Notes: generated by a model from the letters alone, not told the origin. DNA of 64,000 nt from Acidovorax kalamii (GCF_002245625.1 NZ_NOIG01000007.1:1-64000); one strand, 5' to 3'; shown: positions 51,805-63,573, counted from the first letter of the stretch. Translations and numbers: made by a program.

Positions 51805-52614
51805 TCAGACGGCCCCTAGCAATCGGGACATAAGGCCGCGCTTCTTGCCTCCCGCAGCGGCCTGCACCAGCAGCACGCTCACGTTATCACGCCCGCCGTT
51901 CGCGTTGGCGGTGTCGATGAGCAATGTGGCTTTTTCTTCCAGTGGGAGTGGCGCGCGCACCATCTCCGCCAGGTCGGGGTCGGGCACCATGTCCGTGAGG
52001 CCATCCGAGCACAGCAGAAAGAGATCATTCGCAGCCACCTGGAACTCGTTGACTTCCATCATGACGTTGGGCTCCACGCCCAGGGCACGGGTCACCAGAT
52101 TGCGGTTGGAAGACAGCGCCGCCTGCTGGGCTGTCAGCAGACCGGCATCGATCTGCTCCTGCAACCACGAGTGGTCCCGCGTGATTTGCTGCAATGCGCC
52201 ATCTCTCAGCCGGTAGCAGCGCGAATCGCCAATGTGCCCGAGGATGAGGCGGCTGCCATGGAACACGGCGACCACCAGCGTGGTTCCCATGCCGGCATAT
52301 TGGGGGTTCGACAGCGATGCACCCAGGATGGCGTGGTTGGCATTCTCCACGCAGATTTCGAGCGCACGCCGCACATCGGTGGATTGGGGCGTGGTGCCCG
52401 CCTGGGCCAGCCAGCGGGCCATTTCGGTGCGGATGAAGGTGGTGGCCATGCCGCTGGCGACCTCCCCGGCGTTGTAGCCACCCATGCCGTCTGCGAGTAT
52501 GGCGACTTGCGCTTCGCGATCGACCGCCACCGCATCTTCATTGTTGGTGCGCACCCGGCCCTTGTCGGTCCGCGCGAAAAATTCGTAGGTCATGGGTGTG
52601 TGGGCGAGCGTCAT
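51805..52614 (-). CDS. PP2C-type Ser/Thr protein phosphatase
   Basis: The 269-residue soluble phosphatase has all PP2C metal motifs (GRVRTNNEDAVAVD; AILADGMGGYNAGEVASG; LGHIGDSRCYRLRDG; LFLLCSDGLTDMV; GGRDNVSVLLVQ). It would reverse phosphorylation by the kinase encoded directly upstream; the kinase stop and this start overlap in ATGA. Similar pairs (PppA and PpkA) regulate type VI secretion, but no secretion gene is present here. Confidence 0.93.
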   Translation of the reverse strand: MTLAHTPMTYEFFARTDKGRVRTNNEDAVAVDREAQVAILADGMGGYNAGEVASGMATTFIRTEMARWLAQAGTTPQSTDVRRALEICVENANHAILGASLSNPQYAGMGTTLVVAVFHGSRLILGHIGDSRCYRLRDGALQQITRDHSWLQEQIDAGLLTAQQAALSSNRNLVTRALGVEPNVMMEVNEFQVAANDLFLLCSDGLTDMVPDPDLAEMVRAPLPLEEKATLLIDTANANGGRDNVSVLLVQAAAGGKKRGLMSRLLGAV

Positions 52615-55283
52615 TGGGCGCCTGAAACGGGCGGGGCTGACGCTCCCCGCACGGCGGGGGGATCCATCACGGTTTCCTGAAAATCCGTCATCTCATGCCC
52701 TGTTGCATCGCGGTCCGCATCATAGACCACTGTTTCGGGCGCGGGCGGGCTCTCGGCGCCGGCTGCTCCAGCGGCAGCCTGCCGCAGATCGGCGGCAAAC
52801 TGGCGGCCTGTCTGGTAACGGGCCTCCGGGCGTTTTTGCAGGGCCAGCGCCACCACCCGGGCGACGGCGGGAGAGAGTTCGGGGCGCAACTCGCGGATAT
52901 CTGGCGCGTCCACGCTGGCAATCTTGTGCATCAGCTCAGTCATGGAGGCGCCCCGCAGCGGAAGGGTGCCGGTCAGCAACTGGAACAGCGAGATACCCAG
53001 CGAGTACAGGTCCGACCGGCCATCCACCTTTTTCCCGGCGAGCTGCTCTGGCGACATGAAGCTGGGGGTGCCCAGCACCAGCCCCGTGCGGGTCTTGCTG
53101 GAGTCGGTAATGCGCGCAATGCCAAAGTCCGTCACCTTCACCGCGTGGGTGCTGCTGTCAAACATGATGTTGGCGGGCTTGATGTCGCGGTGCACCACGT
53201 TGTGCGCATGGGCATAGTCCAGCGCATCAGCCACACACGCGGCAATGGACAGCACGGTGGGCACGGGAAGCAAATGTTCCTTCGCGCAGGCATGGGCCAG
53301 GTCCCTGCCTTTGAGGAATTCCATGGCGATGTAGGCCAGATCATGCTCTTCGCCCGCATCGAAGATGGTCACGATGTGGGGGTGCTGCAGGCGCCCGGCC
53401 GTCTCGGCTTCGCGGAAGAACCTGGCCCGCGCATCGATCAGCGCATCGCCCTCGAACTCCTGGCCCAGGGCCAGGGTCTTGATGGCGACGATACGCCCGA
53501 TCTTGGGGTCCCGCCCCAGGTAGACGACGCCCATGGCCCCTTTGCCAATTTCCCGGTCGATCTGGTAGCGCCCCAGCATGGGCATGCCCAGCGTGGCGTC
53601 GCCGGGGAGCCGTGGGCTGGCAGGGGTGCCCTGTGGGGGAACGGACGCAGGCTGGCTGTTGGGGCCGCCGCTGTCGGCCTTGGCGCGTGCCCGCTTGTAG
53701 CGGCTGCGCGTGTCTTTGTACTGCCGGTTGTGCCGCAGGATGTGCTCGTACACCGCCTTGGCCTTGGCAAAGTTGCGTTTGCGTTCAAAGTCTTCGGCCA
53801 GGTGGTACAGGTTGTCCAGCAAGGCGTCGCTGGCGGGCACTTTGCGCAGGCGCTCGAATGCCATGTCCAGCTGACCTTGCCCGTGCAGGGCCAACCCCAT
53901 CATCCGGTCTGCTTCTGCGGCTTCCGCCGACGGTGCGCGGCCCCGGCCGTTTTTCCATCCGAGCAGCAGGCTCGCGACGATCCCCGCCGCGAGCCCGGTG
54001 GCAGGCAGCGCCAGCGCAACCCACAGGCCCGCGTAGTGCAGCAGCCCCCACCCGGCGCCTGCGAGTGCCAGCACCAGCGCTGCGCCCACACCCAGCGCAA
54101 CAGGCGCGCGCGCCCGGTGGGCCAGCAAGGCCACGTACAACAGCGCGCCTGCCGCCACCAGCCCCGATGCCCAGGGGCCCCAGGTGGGTTGCTGCACGCC
54201 CAGGCCCAGCCGGATCGACGACACGGTGCGCGCCAGCGTCTCGACGGGGTACAGCGGGCCCTGCCCCCCCTGCGGCGCCAGTGACTCAGTGGTGCTGCCC
54301 ACCAGCACAATCTTGCCCTTGAAGCTGCTGGCGGGCGTTTTGCCGTCGAGCACGCTGCTGAAGGAATGCGTGGGGAACGCCGGGTTGTCGCCCGGCACCG
54401 CTTGCACGCGCGGGCGCATGACAGCGGTGGCATCTGTTGCAATGTGCAGCCCGCCCAGGCGCAGCCCGGGAGGGCTGTCCTGGATGTGCACATCACTCGC
54501 ACCGAGGTGAAGGCTGTGCTGGGCCGCCAGCAGGGCCAGCGCAGGAATCCCGGCGTTGTCGTAGCGCAAAAGCAGAGGCACCCGGCGGGTTTTGCCATCC
54601 TCATCCACCTTCGGAAAAAGGTGGCCCACGGCGGCAGCAGAGGCCCCCAGGTTTCCAACGGGGTGTTGCGCGGACTGGACGGGCGTGGCGAAGGTGCCGG
54701 GGTCGGGCAGCGTGCTGCGGCGCACCTGGGACGGCAGCGCTGTGGGCGTTCCCGCAGAGGCGTAGCGCGATGCCAGCAGCACGTTGCCCGCACGCTGAAT
54801 GGCACTTGCCAGGCGGGCATCCGTGTCGAGCGCCTGGTCGGCGTCGGCCGCGATGCGGCTGAGTTCGGTGGCCAACGGGCTGTTGTCGCCGGAAGCGGCG
54901 AGCAATTCCCGGATCTTGCGCACATGGCCCAGGCCCCGGTCACTCTGGGGTTCTGTGAAGTAGGCGGTGTGGACGATGGTCTTGGCGCCGCTGGCTGCAA
55001 GCTGATCGATCAGCCGCGCGTGGATGTCACGGGACCAGGGCCAGGGGCCCAGCGCGGCCAGGCTTGCGTCGTCGATGTTGACGATGGCGATTTCAGGCAG
55101 GGGGGCGGAAGTGGTGGTGCGGATGGCCGCGTCATACAGCGCAAGGTCCAGCCGCTGGACAAGGCCCGTGACCACGCACAGGGCCACTGCCGCCAGCCCC
55201 GCCAATGCGCTCCAGAAGCCATCGGTACGCCACACATTCAGTCGCCGTGCCGAGGATTTTCTGCCCACTTGCTCTTGTTCCAC
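52611..55283 (-). CDS. CHASE2 sensor Ser/Thr protein kinase
   Basis: The 890-residue protein starts with GTG. It has an N-terminal helix (about 24-43), an extracytoplasmic CHASE2 domain (about 45-365), three helices (372-443), a helical TPR-like stretch (455-530) and a C-terminal Hanks kinase domain (about 572-835). The kinase has GKGAMGVVYLG, Lys602, HRD Asp700 and DFG Asp719, all intact. The tail carries two Thr motifs (ETVVYD at 850-855; QETVMD at 869-874), the second fitting a pThr-x-x-Asp FHA ligand. The CHASE2 sensor is shared with the cyclase four genes on, suggesting that both respond to envelope signals. Confidence 0.92.
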   Translation of the reverse strand: MEQEQVGRKSSARRLNVWRTDGFWSALAGLAAVALCVVTGLVQRLDLALYDAAIRTTTSAPLPEIAIVNIDDASLAALGPWPWSRDIHARLIDQLAASGAKTIVHTAYFTEPQSDRGLGHVRKIRELLAASGDNSPLATELSRIAADADQALDTDARLASAIQRAGNVLLASRYASAGTPTALPSQVRRSTLPDPGTFATPVQSAQHPVGNLGASAAAVGHLFPKVDEDGKTRRVPLLLRYDNAGIPALALLAAQHSLHLGASDVHIQDSPPGLRLGGLHIATDATAVMRPRVQAVPGDNPAFPTHSFSSVLDGKTPASSFKGKIVLVGSTTESLAPQGGQGPLYPVETLARTVSSIRLGLGVQQPTWGPWASGLVAAGALLYVALLAHRARAPVALGVGAALVLALAGAGWGLLHYAGLWVALALPATGLAAGIVASLLLGWKNGRGRAPSAEAAEADRMMGLALHGQGQLDMAFERLRKVPASDALLDNLYHLAEDFERKRNFAKAKAVYEHILRHNRQYKDTRSRYKRARAKADSGGPNSQPASVPPQGTPASPRLPGDATLGMPMLGRYQIDREIGKGAMGVVYLGRDPKIGRIVAIKTLALGQEFEGDALIDARARFFREAETAGRLQHPHIVTIFDAGEEHDLAYIAMEFLKGRDLAHACAKEHLLPVPTVLSIAACVADALDYAHAHNVVHRDIKPANIMFDSSTHAVKVTDFGIARITDSSKTRTGLVLGTPSFMSPEQLAGKKVDGRSDLYSLGISLFQLLTGTLPLRGASMTELMHKIASVDAPDIRELRPELSPAVARVVALALQKRPEARYQTGRQFAADLRQAAAGAAGAESPPAPETVVYDADRDATGHEMTDFQETVMDPPAVRGASAPPVSGAQ

Positions 55284-55513
55284 TCAGGTATTGAACCGTC
55301 ATTTAAGCAATAACTGCGCCCAGGTCTTGGGGCTGAAATTTTGCGAATTTTTGTAACGAACAACGCTGTGGGAATGCTGCCTGTGCCGTTCTTGTCGCGT
55401 CTGTGGCTTGATGTTCAGCGGAGATGCCATTTTTGTCACATTGAATGATGCTTGCTCCCGGTGTGGGAGAACCTGCCGCCACGTTGGCTTGGGCGCAAAA
55501 AGGGCAGAAAAAA
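55284..55513. other. Gene-free upstream region of the kinase operon
   Basis: About 230 bp between the kinase start and the sucCD terminator. It should hold the promoter of the phospho-signalling operon. A 14-base segment near 55423-55438 (CATTTTTGTCA) recurs near 47917-47931 downstream of the phosphodiesterase gene, at the other end of the block. No gene or clear sigma site was recognised. Confidence 0.35.
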
Positions 55514-55539
55514 GCGCCCGGAACCGAGGTTCCGGGCGC
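55514..55539 (-). terminator. Rho-independent terminator of sucCD
   Basis: GCGCCCGGAACC and GGTTCCGGGCGC form a perfect 12-bp hairpin with a GA centre. On the minus strand it is followed by TTTTTTC. It lies 77 nt after the sucD stop. Confidence 0.92.
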
Positions 55540-55615
55540 CTGGAGCCACTGCGCATTCGCCCCTTTGGCGGCGGCCATGCAGAGCGCATGGCCGTTGCCG
55601 TGGGCGAAGCGTGAC

Positions 55616-56512
55616 TTACTTCAGCTGGGCCTTCAGCAGCTTGCCCAGTTCCGATGGGTTCCGTGTGATCACGAAACCGGACTCTTCCATGATGGCCAGC
55701 TTGGCGTCGGCCGTGTCGGCGCCGCCAGAAATCAGGGCGCCTGCGTGGCCCATGCGCTTGCCGGGAGGAGCGGTCACGCCAGCGATGAAGCCCACCACGG
55801 GCTTCTTCATGTTGGCCTTGCACCATTGGGCGGCTTCGGCTTCGTCCGGGCCACCGATTTCGCCAATCATGATCACGGCATCGGTGTCTGGATCGTCATT
55901 GAAGGCCTTCATCACGTCGATGTGCTTGAGGCCGTTGATGGGGTCGCCACCAATGCCCACGGCACTCGACTGGCCCAGGCCGACTTCGGTCAGCATGGCC
56001 ACGGCTTCGTACGTCAGCGTGCCCGAGCGGGACACCACGCCGATACGGCCCTTGCGGTGAATGTGACCGGGCATGATGCCGATCTTGATTTCGTCAGGCG
56101 TGATCAGGCCGGGGCAGTTGGGGCCCAGCAGCAGGGTCTTCTTGCCGCCAGCAGCTTCCTTGGCCTTCATCTTGTTGCGCACCATCAGCATGTCCTTGAC
56201 GGGAATGCCTTCGGTGATGCAGATGGCCAAGTCCAGGTCGGCTTCCACGGCTTCCCAGATGGCGTCCGCAGCACCTGCTGGAGGCACATAGATTACCGAC
56301 ACGGTAGCGCCGGTCTGCTGGGCAGCTTCCTTGACGGAGGCATAGATCGGGATGTTGAAGATGGACTCGCCAGCCTTCTTGGGGTTCACGCCTGCCACGA
56401 AGGCATTCTTGCCGTTCGCGTATTCCTGGCACTTCTCGGTGTGGAACTGGCCCGTCTTGCCCGTGATGCCCTGGGTGATGACCTTGGTGTCTTTGTTGAT
56501 GTAGATCGACAT
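55616..56512 (-). CDS. sucD: Succinyl-CoA synthetase subunit alpha
   Basis: SucD binds CoA and carries the phosphorylated His of succinyl-CoA synthetase, the substrate-level phosphorylation step of the TCA cycle. The 298-residue protein has the CoA-binding Rossmann part ([20 protein letters not shown]), [14 protein letters not shown], and the active-site His in [15 protein letters not shown]. It follows sucC by 15 bp and starts with GGAGAAC upstream. A strong terminator follows. Confidence 0.98.
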   Translation of the reverse strand: MSIYINKDTKVITQGITGKTGQFHTEKCQEYANGKNAFVAGVNPKKAGESIFNIPIYASVKEAAQQTGATVSVIYVPPAGAADAIWEAVEADLDLAICITEGIPVKDMLMVRNKMKAKEAAGGKKTLLLGPNCPGLITPDEIKIGIMPGHIHRKGRIGVVSRSGTLTYEAVAMLTEVGLGQSSAVGIGGDPINGLKHIDVMKAFNDDPDTDAVIMIGEIGGPDEAEAAQWCKANMKKPVVGFIAGVTAPPGKRMGHAGALISGGADTADAKLAIMEESGFVITRNPSELGKLLKAQLK

Positions 56513-56527
56513 GTGTGTTCTCCGGGC

Positions 56528-57688
<1,161 letters not shown>

Positions 57689-57868
57689 GAGGTCTCTCTC
57701 AGGGAAGGGTGGTAGTTACCCGTTTACCATGAACAGTTGTCTGGCCGCGGGCTTGGGACATGGCAACCCGCGACTGTATCATGTTGCAACGCACCATCCC
57801 ATGTGCTTAGTACGTACATCCCCTTACCATCGGGCCGCAGCCCGGTTGTTGCACACGAAGGAACACCC

Positions 57869-58801
57869 ATGTCCAAAGTCTTTATTGATGGCGAAGCCGG
57901 CACCACGGGCCTGCAGATCCGCGAGCGCCTGCAGGCCATGCCGCAGATCGAGCTGGTCAGCATTGCACCCGAGCTGCGCAAAGACCCGGTCGCCAAGCGC
58001 GACCTGATCGCGGGTGTGGATCTGGTGGTGCTGTGCCTGCACGATGATGCCGCGCGCGACACCGTGGCCATGGTCGACGAGATCGAACGCAGCTCGGGCC
58101 GCACAGTCAAAGTGATCGATGCCAGCACCGCCCACCGCACAGCCGATGGCTGGGTGTACGGGTTTCCAGAACTGGCGGCATCGCAGGCGCAAGCCGTGCG
58201 CGACGCCAGCCGCGTGTCCAACCCCGGCTGCTACGCCACGGGCGCGATTGCCATCCTGCGTCCGCTGGTCGATGCGGGCCTGATCCCTGCGGACTACCCC
58301 TTGAGCCTGCCCTCGGTGTCGGGCTACTCCGGCGGCGGCCGCACGATGATCGAAGCCTACGAGGCAGGCACTGCAGCGCCTTATGAGGCCTATGCGCTGG
58401 GCCTGTCGCACAAGCACATTCCCGAAATCCTGCGCTACACCGGCCTCACACGCCGCCCCGTGTTCATTCCTGCCGTGGGCAACTTCCGCCAGGGCATGCT
58501 GGTGCAGTTGCCGCTGCACCTGGACCTGCTGCCGGGCGCGCCCAAGGCCAGTGACCTGCACGACGCACTGGCCAGCCACTACAGCCGCACCAATACGCCC
58601 GAGCAGTGGGTGAGCGTGTTGCCCCCCACTGATGACCTGAAACTGGCCGCCGACACGCTGACCGACACCAACAAGCTGGAACTGCGCGTGTTTGCCAGCG
58701 AGCAATACCGGCAGGCCGTGGTCATTGCGCGCCTGGACAACCTGGGCAAGGGCGCCAGCGGCGCAGCGGTGCAAAACCTGCAGCTGATGCTGGGCGTGTA
58801 A
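57869..58801 (+). CDS. argC: N-acetyl-gamma-glutamyl-phosphate reductase (short type 2 ArgC)
   Basis: ArgC reduces N-acetylglutamyl phosphate to the semialdehyde in arginine synthesis. The protein has 310 residues from ATG 57869 (GAAGGAA upstream), the length of the type 2 subfamily. It has the NADP motif [16 protein letters not shown], the catalytic Cys in [10 protein letters not shown], and the substrate loop [12 protein letters not shown]. The longer frame from 57737 is upstream sequence. It is the only arginine gene in the window. Confidence 0.95.
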   Translation: MSKVFIDGEAGTTGLQIRERLQAMPQIELVSIAPELRKDPVAKRDLIAGVDLVVLCLHDDAARDTVAMVDEIERSSGRTVKVIDASTAHRTADGWVYGFPELAASQAQAVRDASRVSNPGCYATGAIAILRPLVDAGLIPADYPLSLPSVSGYSGGGRTMIEAYEAGTAAPYEAYALGLSHKHIPEILRYTGLTRRPVFIPAVGNFRQGMLVQLPLHLDLLPGAPKASDLHDALASHYSRTNTPEQWVSVLPPTDDLKLAADTLTDTNKLELRVFASEQYRQAVVIARLDNLGKGASGAAVQNLQLMLGV

Positions 58802-58921
58802 GTCCCTGGGATGTTCTGAACAACTCGGATTTGCGAGTGATACAGGGCACGTATTTTCAGATCACGCCCTTTCGGGCCATCTGCATCGCTTTCGAGGCCC
58901 TCTGCCTGTTTTCAGGCGCAC

Positions 58922-59699
58922 CTACCCCTGCGCCGCTAGCAATTGATGGCACGCCATCCCCAGATTGGTCAGCGCAAACAGCGTCTTGAGCTGGAGCGGT
59001 TTTTTCTTCAAACCCCGGTAGCGCACCTTCGCATCTCCAAGCTGCCGTTTGATCACCCGTAAGGGGTTCTCTGACTTGGCTCGGATACTCGCCTTGATCT
59101 TCTCCACTTGGTTTATGAGCGTGTTAACGGGGTTGTTCTCTTTGTCCAGGTCTTTGCGGTTGTCCGGGCGCATCGCCATGTGCCACGTCAGCCCGCCCTG
59201 GCATCCGGGCGCTTGCGCACGCCCTGATAGCCCGCGTCACCAAACCCGTATTTCTCTTGCCCGTGCAGCAAGCTGTTGTCTTCTCCAATGTCGGTCACGT
59301 TGTCCAAGGCTCCGGCGACGGTGTGCGCCAACCCTGAATCCGCATCCACGCCAATGTGGGCCTTCATGCCAAAGTGCCATTCATTGCCCTTTTGGCTGGA
59401 GCGCATCTCTGGATCGCGCTTTTTGTCCTTGTTCTTGGTAGAACTGGGTATTGAGATCAAGGTGGCATCCATCGCAGTGCCAGCCTTGATCAGCAAGCCC
59501 TGCGCTGCCAGCAGTTCGTTGGCGGTAGCCAGATATGCTTGGCCAACTTGTGCTTCTACAGCCGATGGTGGAACCTCAAAATGGTGCTCTTGTCAGGCAC
59601 TCTGCCATTGGCATTGAGCCCGGCAAACTCCCTGTAGATAGGGGTGTCAAAGAAGGCTTCTTCCATCGCCGGATCCGGCAAAGTTAACCACTGCTACTG
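58922..59699 (-). pseudogene. IS5-family transposase remnant, frameshifted and N-terminally truncated
   Basis: Read on the minus strand, IS5-type segments occur in order but in different frames. First is QWLTLPDPAMEEAFFDTPIY and EFAGLNANGRVPDKSTILRF (59699-59590), which ends at an in-frame stop. Then come DATLISIPSSTKNKDKKRDP and FGMKAHIGVDADSGLAHTVA to GDAGYQG (59496-59188), and VEKIKASIRAKSENPLRVIK to the C-terminus (59179-58922). The DDE residues are still visible, but at least two frameshifts and a stop break the gene. No terminal inverted repeats were found. Confidence 0.85.
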
Positions 59700-59768
59700 G
59701 GATGGACCCGATGCTACCCCGGCAGGAAACAGGGCATTCTTCACAACTTGCCGCTACCGGAGGCCTAC

Positions 59769-59915
59769 GTGGAATTTGTGATTCTGGGCATCGACTTGGC
59801 CAAGCGCGTGTTTCAGTTGCACGGCGCCGATCGTCGCGGCCGTGCACTGCATCGAGCTACGGTCACTCGAGCGGGGTTGCTGGAGTCCGTCCGGCAACTT
59901 CATCCGCTAACCATC
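59769..59915 (+). pseudogene. IS110-family transposase N-terminal fragment
   Basis: The frame starting at GTG 59769 reads VEFVILGIDLAKRVFQLHGA and continues RGRALHRATVTRAGLLESVR, the start of an IS110 (DEDD) transposase with the first Asp in GIDLAK. Homology stops after about 48 codons, where unrelated sequence follows. It abuts the IS5 remnant, so one element probably inserted next to or into the other before both decayed. Confidence 0.8.
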
Positions 59916-59971
59916 ACGACGAAAAGCTTGTTCTCCTTGTGCGGACCATGTAGGGCAATTCAACTCCAAGC

Positions 59972-60676
59972 CTAGAGCGGTAAGCCATTGAATGTTCCAT
60001 TGATCAGGGCGTGCACCGTGCCTCTGGACTCCTGGCGGACCACTACTCCGCGATGCAGCCATTGCGTAACGGAAACGCCAGTGCTCTGGGTGAAGGTGGT
60101 GTAACGACAAGCTTGGTAAACACCGGCGGGCACACTTACGCTCTCCTGCCCTACAAAAGTAACCGTAACAAAATCACTAAATGGGGTTACGACAGGCCCT
60201 CCTGCGGAGCCCATGGCCGTACGCTCACCCTGCTTCGGGTAGGTGGCCGATTCGCCCGTACGCAGTTCTGCACGCGCATCGACAAACGGGGGGGCGTAGC
60301 GTTCGACCACAGACGACAACAACGGCGCGACGCTGTTGTAGCGAGTCTCTCCATGCCGCGCGACGACACCAGCGGAGAGCAGCTTTTCAGAGGTAAACAC
60401 GTGGCGCGTAGACAAGCCTTCGGGCGTATGCTCTTCGCGCCGCTGCACGAGCCCACTCACTCCGTCTAGGGTTGCGTTGACACTGGTCACGGTGGACGAC
60501 CAAGCTTCCTTGCCACTTGACGAACCACTGAGCTCATACACGATCTTGATCTGCGCACCTTCGGCATAGAAGGTATTGTCGAAGCACACCGCCTCATGCG
60601 CATCAGAGCCTCCATTGCCACAGCCGACCAATGCGAACACAAGCCCACCCAAACCTACGAGATACTTCAACGACAT
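59972..60676 (-). CDS. Orphan lipoprotein of unknown function
   Basis: The 234-residue protein has a lipoprotein signal (YLVGLGGLVFALVGCGN, lipobox LVGC) and a beta-rich Ser/Thr/Val body (IKIVYELSGSSSGKEAWSST; FVTVTFVGQESVSVPAGVYQ; VSVTQWLHRGVVVRQESRGT). No family is recognised. GC content is lower than in recX and recA next to it. It lies directly beside the insertion-sequence remnants, so it may be acquired DNA. Confidence 0.7.
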   Translation of the reverse strand: MSLKYLVGLGGLVFALVGCGNGGSDAHEAVCFDNTFYAEGAQIKIVYELSGSSSGKEAWSSTVTSVNATLDGVSGLVQRREEHTPEGLSTRHVFTSEKLLSAGVVARHGETRYNSVAPLLSSVVERYAPPFVDARAELRTGESATYPKQGERTAMGSAGGPVVTPFSDFVTVTFVGQESVSVPAGVYQACRYTTFTQSTGVSVTQWLHRGVVVRQESRGTVHALINGTFNGLPL

Positions 60677-60738
60677 TGAGCGCTTCCTTTAAAGAGGTTT
60701 TCATTGCGCATCATAGATCGCATGCTTTACTGTCAATC

Positions 60739-61212
60739 TCATCGCGTCTGGTCTTGCTCGCCCGGCGGCTCAACATCGCTGCGCACGGCGCGCCGCACAA
60801 CATCCCCTGAGAACCCCCGCGCCAGCAAAAAGCGCATCTGCTTGGCGCGGGCCTGCGGGTCTGCGGCGGGCTCGCCAAACTTGCGGCGCCACACTTCGCG
60901 GGCGCGCTCCAGTTCACTGTCCTGCAACTGGGCCATGGCCTGCTGCACTGCGTCGGCACCCAGGCCTTTGGACTGCAGCTCCTGCCGGATGCGCGTTGCG
61001 CCCAGGCGGCCTGCGCGGCGGTTCAGCACCGACTCCACCACCCGCGCCTCGCTGATGAAATCGCGTGCCTGCAGGTCGTCAAGCAGGGCGTGGAGGTCAT
61101 CGCCCGCCTCCGCATGCGGGGCCAGCTTGCGCAGCAACTCGGCGCGCGAGTGTTCGCGCTGGCTCAGCAGCCGCAGTGCGCGCCCTTTGAGCGACAGCGT
61201 GGTGAAGCCCAT
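60739..61212 (-). CDS. recX: Regulatory protein RecX
   Basis: RecX limits RecA filament growth. The 157-residue protein has three helical RecX repeats (ALRLLSQREHSRAELLRKLA; LLDDLQARDFISEARVVESV; AVQQAMAQLQDSELERAREV) ending with RFLLARGFSGDVVRRAVRSD. It lies downstream of recA on the same strand, the usual arrangement; the gap of 141 bp holds a dispersed repeat. Confidence 0.93.
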   Translation of the reverse strand: MGFTTLSLKGRALRLLSQREHSRAELLRKLAPHAEAGDDLHALLDDLQARDFISEARVVESVLNRRAGRLGATRIRQELQSKGLGADAVQQAMAQLQDSELERAREVWRRKFGEPAADPQARAKQMRFLLARGFSGDVVRRAVRSDVEPPGEQDQTR

Positions 61213-61221
61213 GGTGATGGA

Positions 61222-61291
61222 TTATCAAAATTGATAGCAAACAGTGCTTTGCTATTGGGCGGTGAAGCCCTTTTGGGGCTCAATTTTTTGA
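61222..61291 (-). repeat. Dispersed degenerate repeat, copy H
   Basis: On the minus strand: AAAAAATTGAGCCCC, GGGCTTCACCGCCC, then TTTGCTATCAATTTTGATAA. It contains a short hairpin GAGCCC-CAAAA-GGGCTT and may affect read-through from recA into recX. A second hairpin (61302-61308 with 61329-61335) lies just after the recA stop. Confidence 0.6.
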
Positions 61292-61353
61292 TGTCTGACT
61301 TGCCGCCAAACCCTTGCGGGCCTCGTTCTGGCGGCATGGCAGCTGTGTTTGAC

Positions 61354-62430
<1,077 letters not shown>

Positions 62431-62491
62431 GGGAAAACTCCTTGAGAAACAATGGGTTGGGTGTTTGCATGGCTCTGCAATTAATCACAGG

Positions 62492-62507
62492 CTGGATGCT
62501 TGAACAG
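62492..62507 (-). promoter_or_regulatory. Probable LexA (SOS) box of recA
   Basis: On the minus strand CTGTTCAAGCATCCAG, a CTG-N10-CAG match to the LexA consensus, one base off CTGT-N8-ACAG. It lies 62 bp before the recA start in the promoter region, where SOS control is expected. Confidence 0.65.
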
Positions 62508-62548
62508 TAGTTTATGCGAGCCGTCTTTTGTTCTTCAAGGATAATTTG

Positions 62549-62563
62549 GTCAGTTTGCCTGAC
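62549..62563 (+). promoter_or_regulatory. Inverted repeat before the MarR gene
   Basis: GTCAG-TTTGC-CTGAC has perfect 5-bp arms and lies 10 bp before the MarR start. It is flanked by two copies of AATTTGG (62543-62549 and 62564-62570). A likely autoregulatory MarR site. Confidence 0.5.
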
Positions 62564-62572
62564 AATTTGGGA

Positions 62573-63061
62573 ATGCTTGATTCGCTCGCTTCATCCCCTG
62601 CCGAAGACGGCTGGCGCCAGACCCACCTGGGGCGCCTGCTGGGCCACGCCATGCGCCGCTTCGACGCGCGGGTGCTGCAGCTCATGGCGCACAACGTGGA
62701 GGTGCCGCTGGCCCTGTCCAACCTGGCCGCGCGCGACCAGGTGACGGCCGCCCACGTGCACATCACGCGCCACCTGGCGCTCTCGGGTGACCGGCTGACC
62801 GACCTGGCCCAGCGCGCGGGCATGACCAAGCAGGCCATGGCCAACCTGGTGGACCAGTGCGAGGCCTGGGGGCTGGTCACGCGCGAAGCCGACCCGCTGG
62901 ACGCCCGTGCGCGCCGCGTGTGCTTCACACCCGTGGGGCTGGCCTGGCTGCAGGCCTTCCGCGATGCCGTGGCGCAGGCCGAAGCCGAGTTCCGCGCCGA
63001 GGTCGGCAACGAGGTGGCCACCGTTGTCACCATCGGGCTGGAGGCCTACGCGGGGGGGTAG
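62573..63061 (+). CDS. MarR-family transcriptional regulator
   Basis: The 162-residue protein has a winged helix-turn-helix of MarR type (RLTDLAQRAGMTKQAMANLV; GLVTREADPLDARARRVCFT). The ATG at 62573 is preferred; the frame extends to a TTG at 62528, but that would cover the palindrome. It is divergent from recA and overlaps the convergent Clp-N gene by 16 bp at its 3' end. The ligand and targets are unknown; it probably binds its own promoter. Confidence 0.85.
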   Translation: MLDSLASSPAEDGWRQTHLGRLLGHAMRRFDARVLQLMAHNVEVPLALSNLAARDQVTAAHVHITRHLALSGDRLTDLAQRAGMTKQAMANLVDQCEAWGLVTREADPLDARARRVCFTPVGLAWLQAFRDAVAQAEAEFRAEVGNEVATVVTIGLEAYAGG

Positions 63062-63552
63062 GCGCTTTCGCGCCGCGCGGCCTGTACCAGTGCTGCCGGG
63101 TCCAGGCGCAGCGCCTTCAGCGTGCGCGTAGCCACGCCTTGTGGCGCGGCTGCGACCAGCGCCACCACATGCGCGCCTAGCAAGGGGCCCGGCTGGCCTT
63201 TGCGTGCGTGGGCCAGTGCCTGCACTAGGCTCTGGCCAGAGGGCTGGGCGTGGAAGGCCCGGGGCTGTGGCGCCGTCAGAGGGCTGGCGGGCGGCATATC
63301 GGCCTGGATGCCCGCCTGGGCCAATGCGTCGCGGTACTGCTGCTCGATCGCCGCAGGGATGGCATCGGGATTGGCGCCGATGCGCTCGAAGGCGCGGCGT
63401 GCGGTGCCATCGGGCAGTTCGATGGCTGCCAGCAGGAAGTGCTCAGCGCCCGGCCGTGGCTGCCCCTGGGCCCGGGCGTGGTGCTCGGCGCGTGTGAATA
63501 GCTGGCGCAGGGTGCGCATGTCCTGCAGGCGTTGGCGGATGCGTTGCAGCAT
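63046..63552 (-). CDS. Clp N-terminal-domain protein without AAA+ module
   Basis: The 168-residue protein has a double Clp-N repeat like the substrate-binding domain of ClpA/ClpC (LRQLFTRAEHHARAQGQPRP; HFLLAAIELPDGTARRAF; then VQALAHARKGQPGPLLGAHV). No Walker motifs follow, so it is free-standing, perhaps an adaptor that competes for or presents substrates. AAGGAG lies 8 nt before the start. It follows the HTH gene by 21 bp as an operon. Confidence 0.82.
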   Translation of the reverse strand: MLQRIRQRLQDMRTLRQLFTRAEHHARAQGQPRPGAEHFLLAAIELPDGTARRAFERIGANPDAIPAAIEQQYRDALAQAGIQADMPPASPLTAPQPRAFHAQPSGQSLVQALAHARKGQPGPLLGAHVVALVAAAPQGVATRTLKALRLDPAALVQAARRESAYPPA

Positions 63553-63573
63553 GGAGAGGCTCCTTCAATGCGA

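Noticed and set aside
51113..55283. Type VI secretion locus suggested by the kinase, PP2C and FHA genes
   Set aside because: No Tss structural gene, Hcp, VgrG or ClpV is present on either side.
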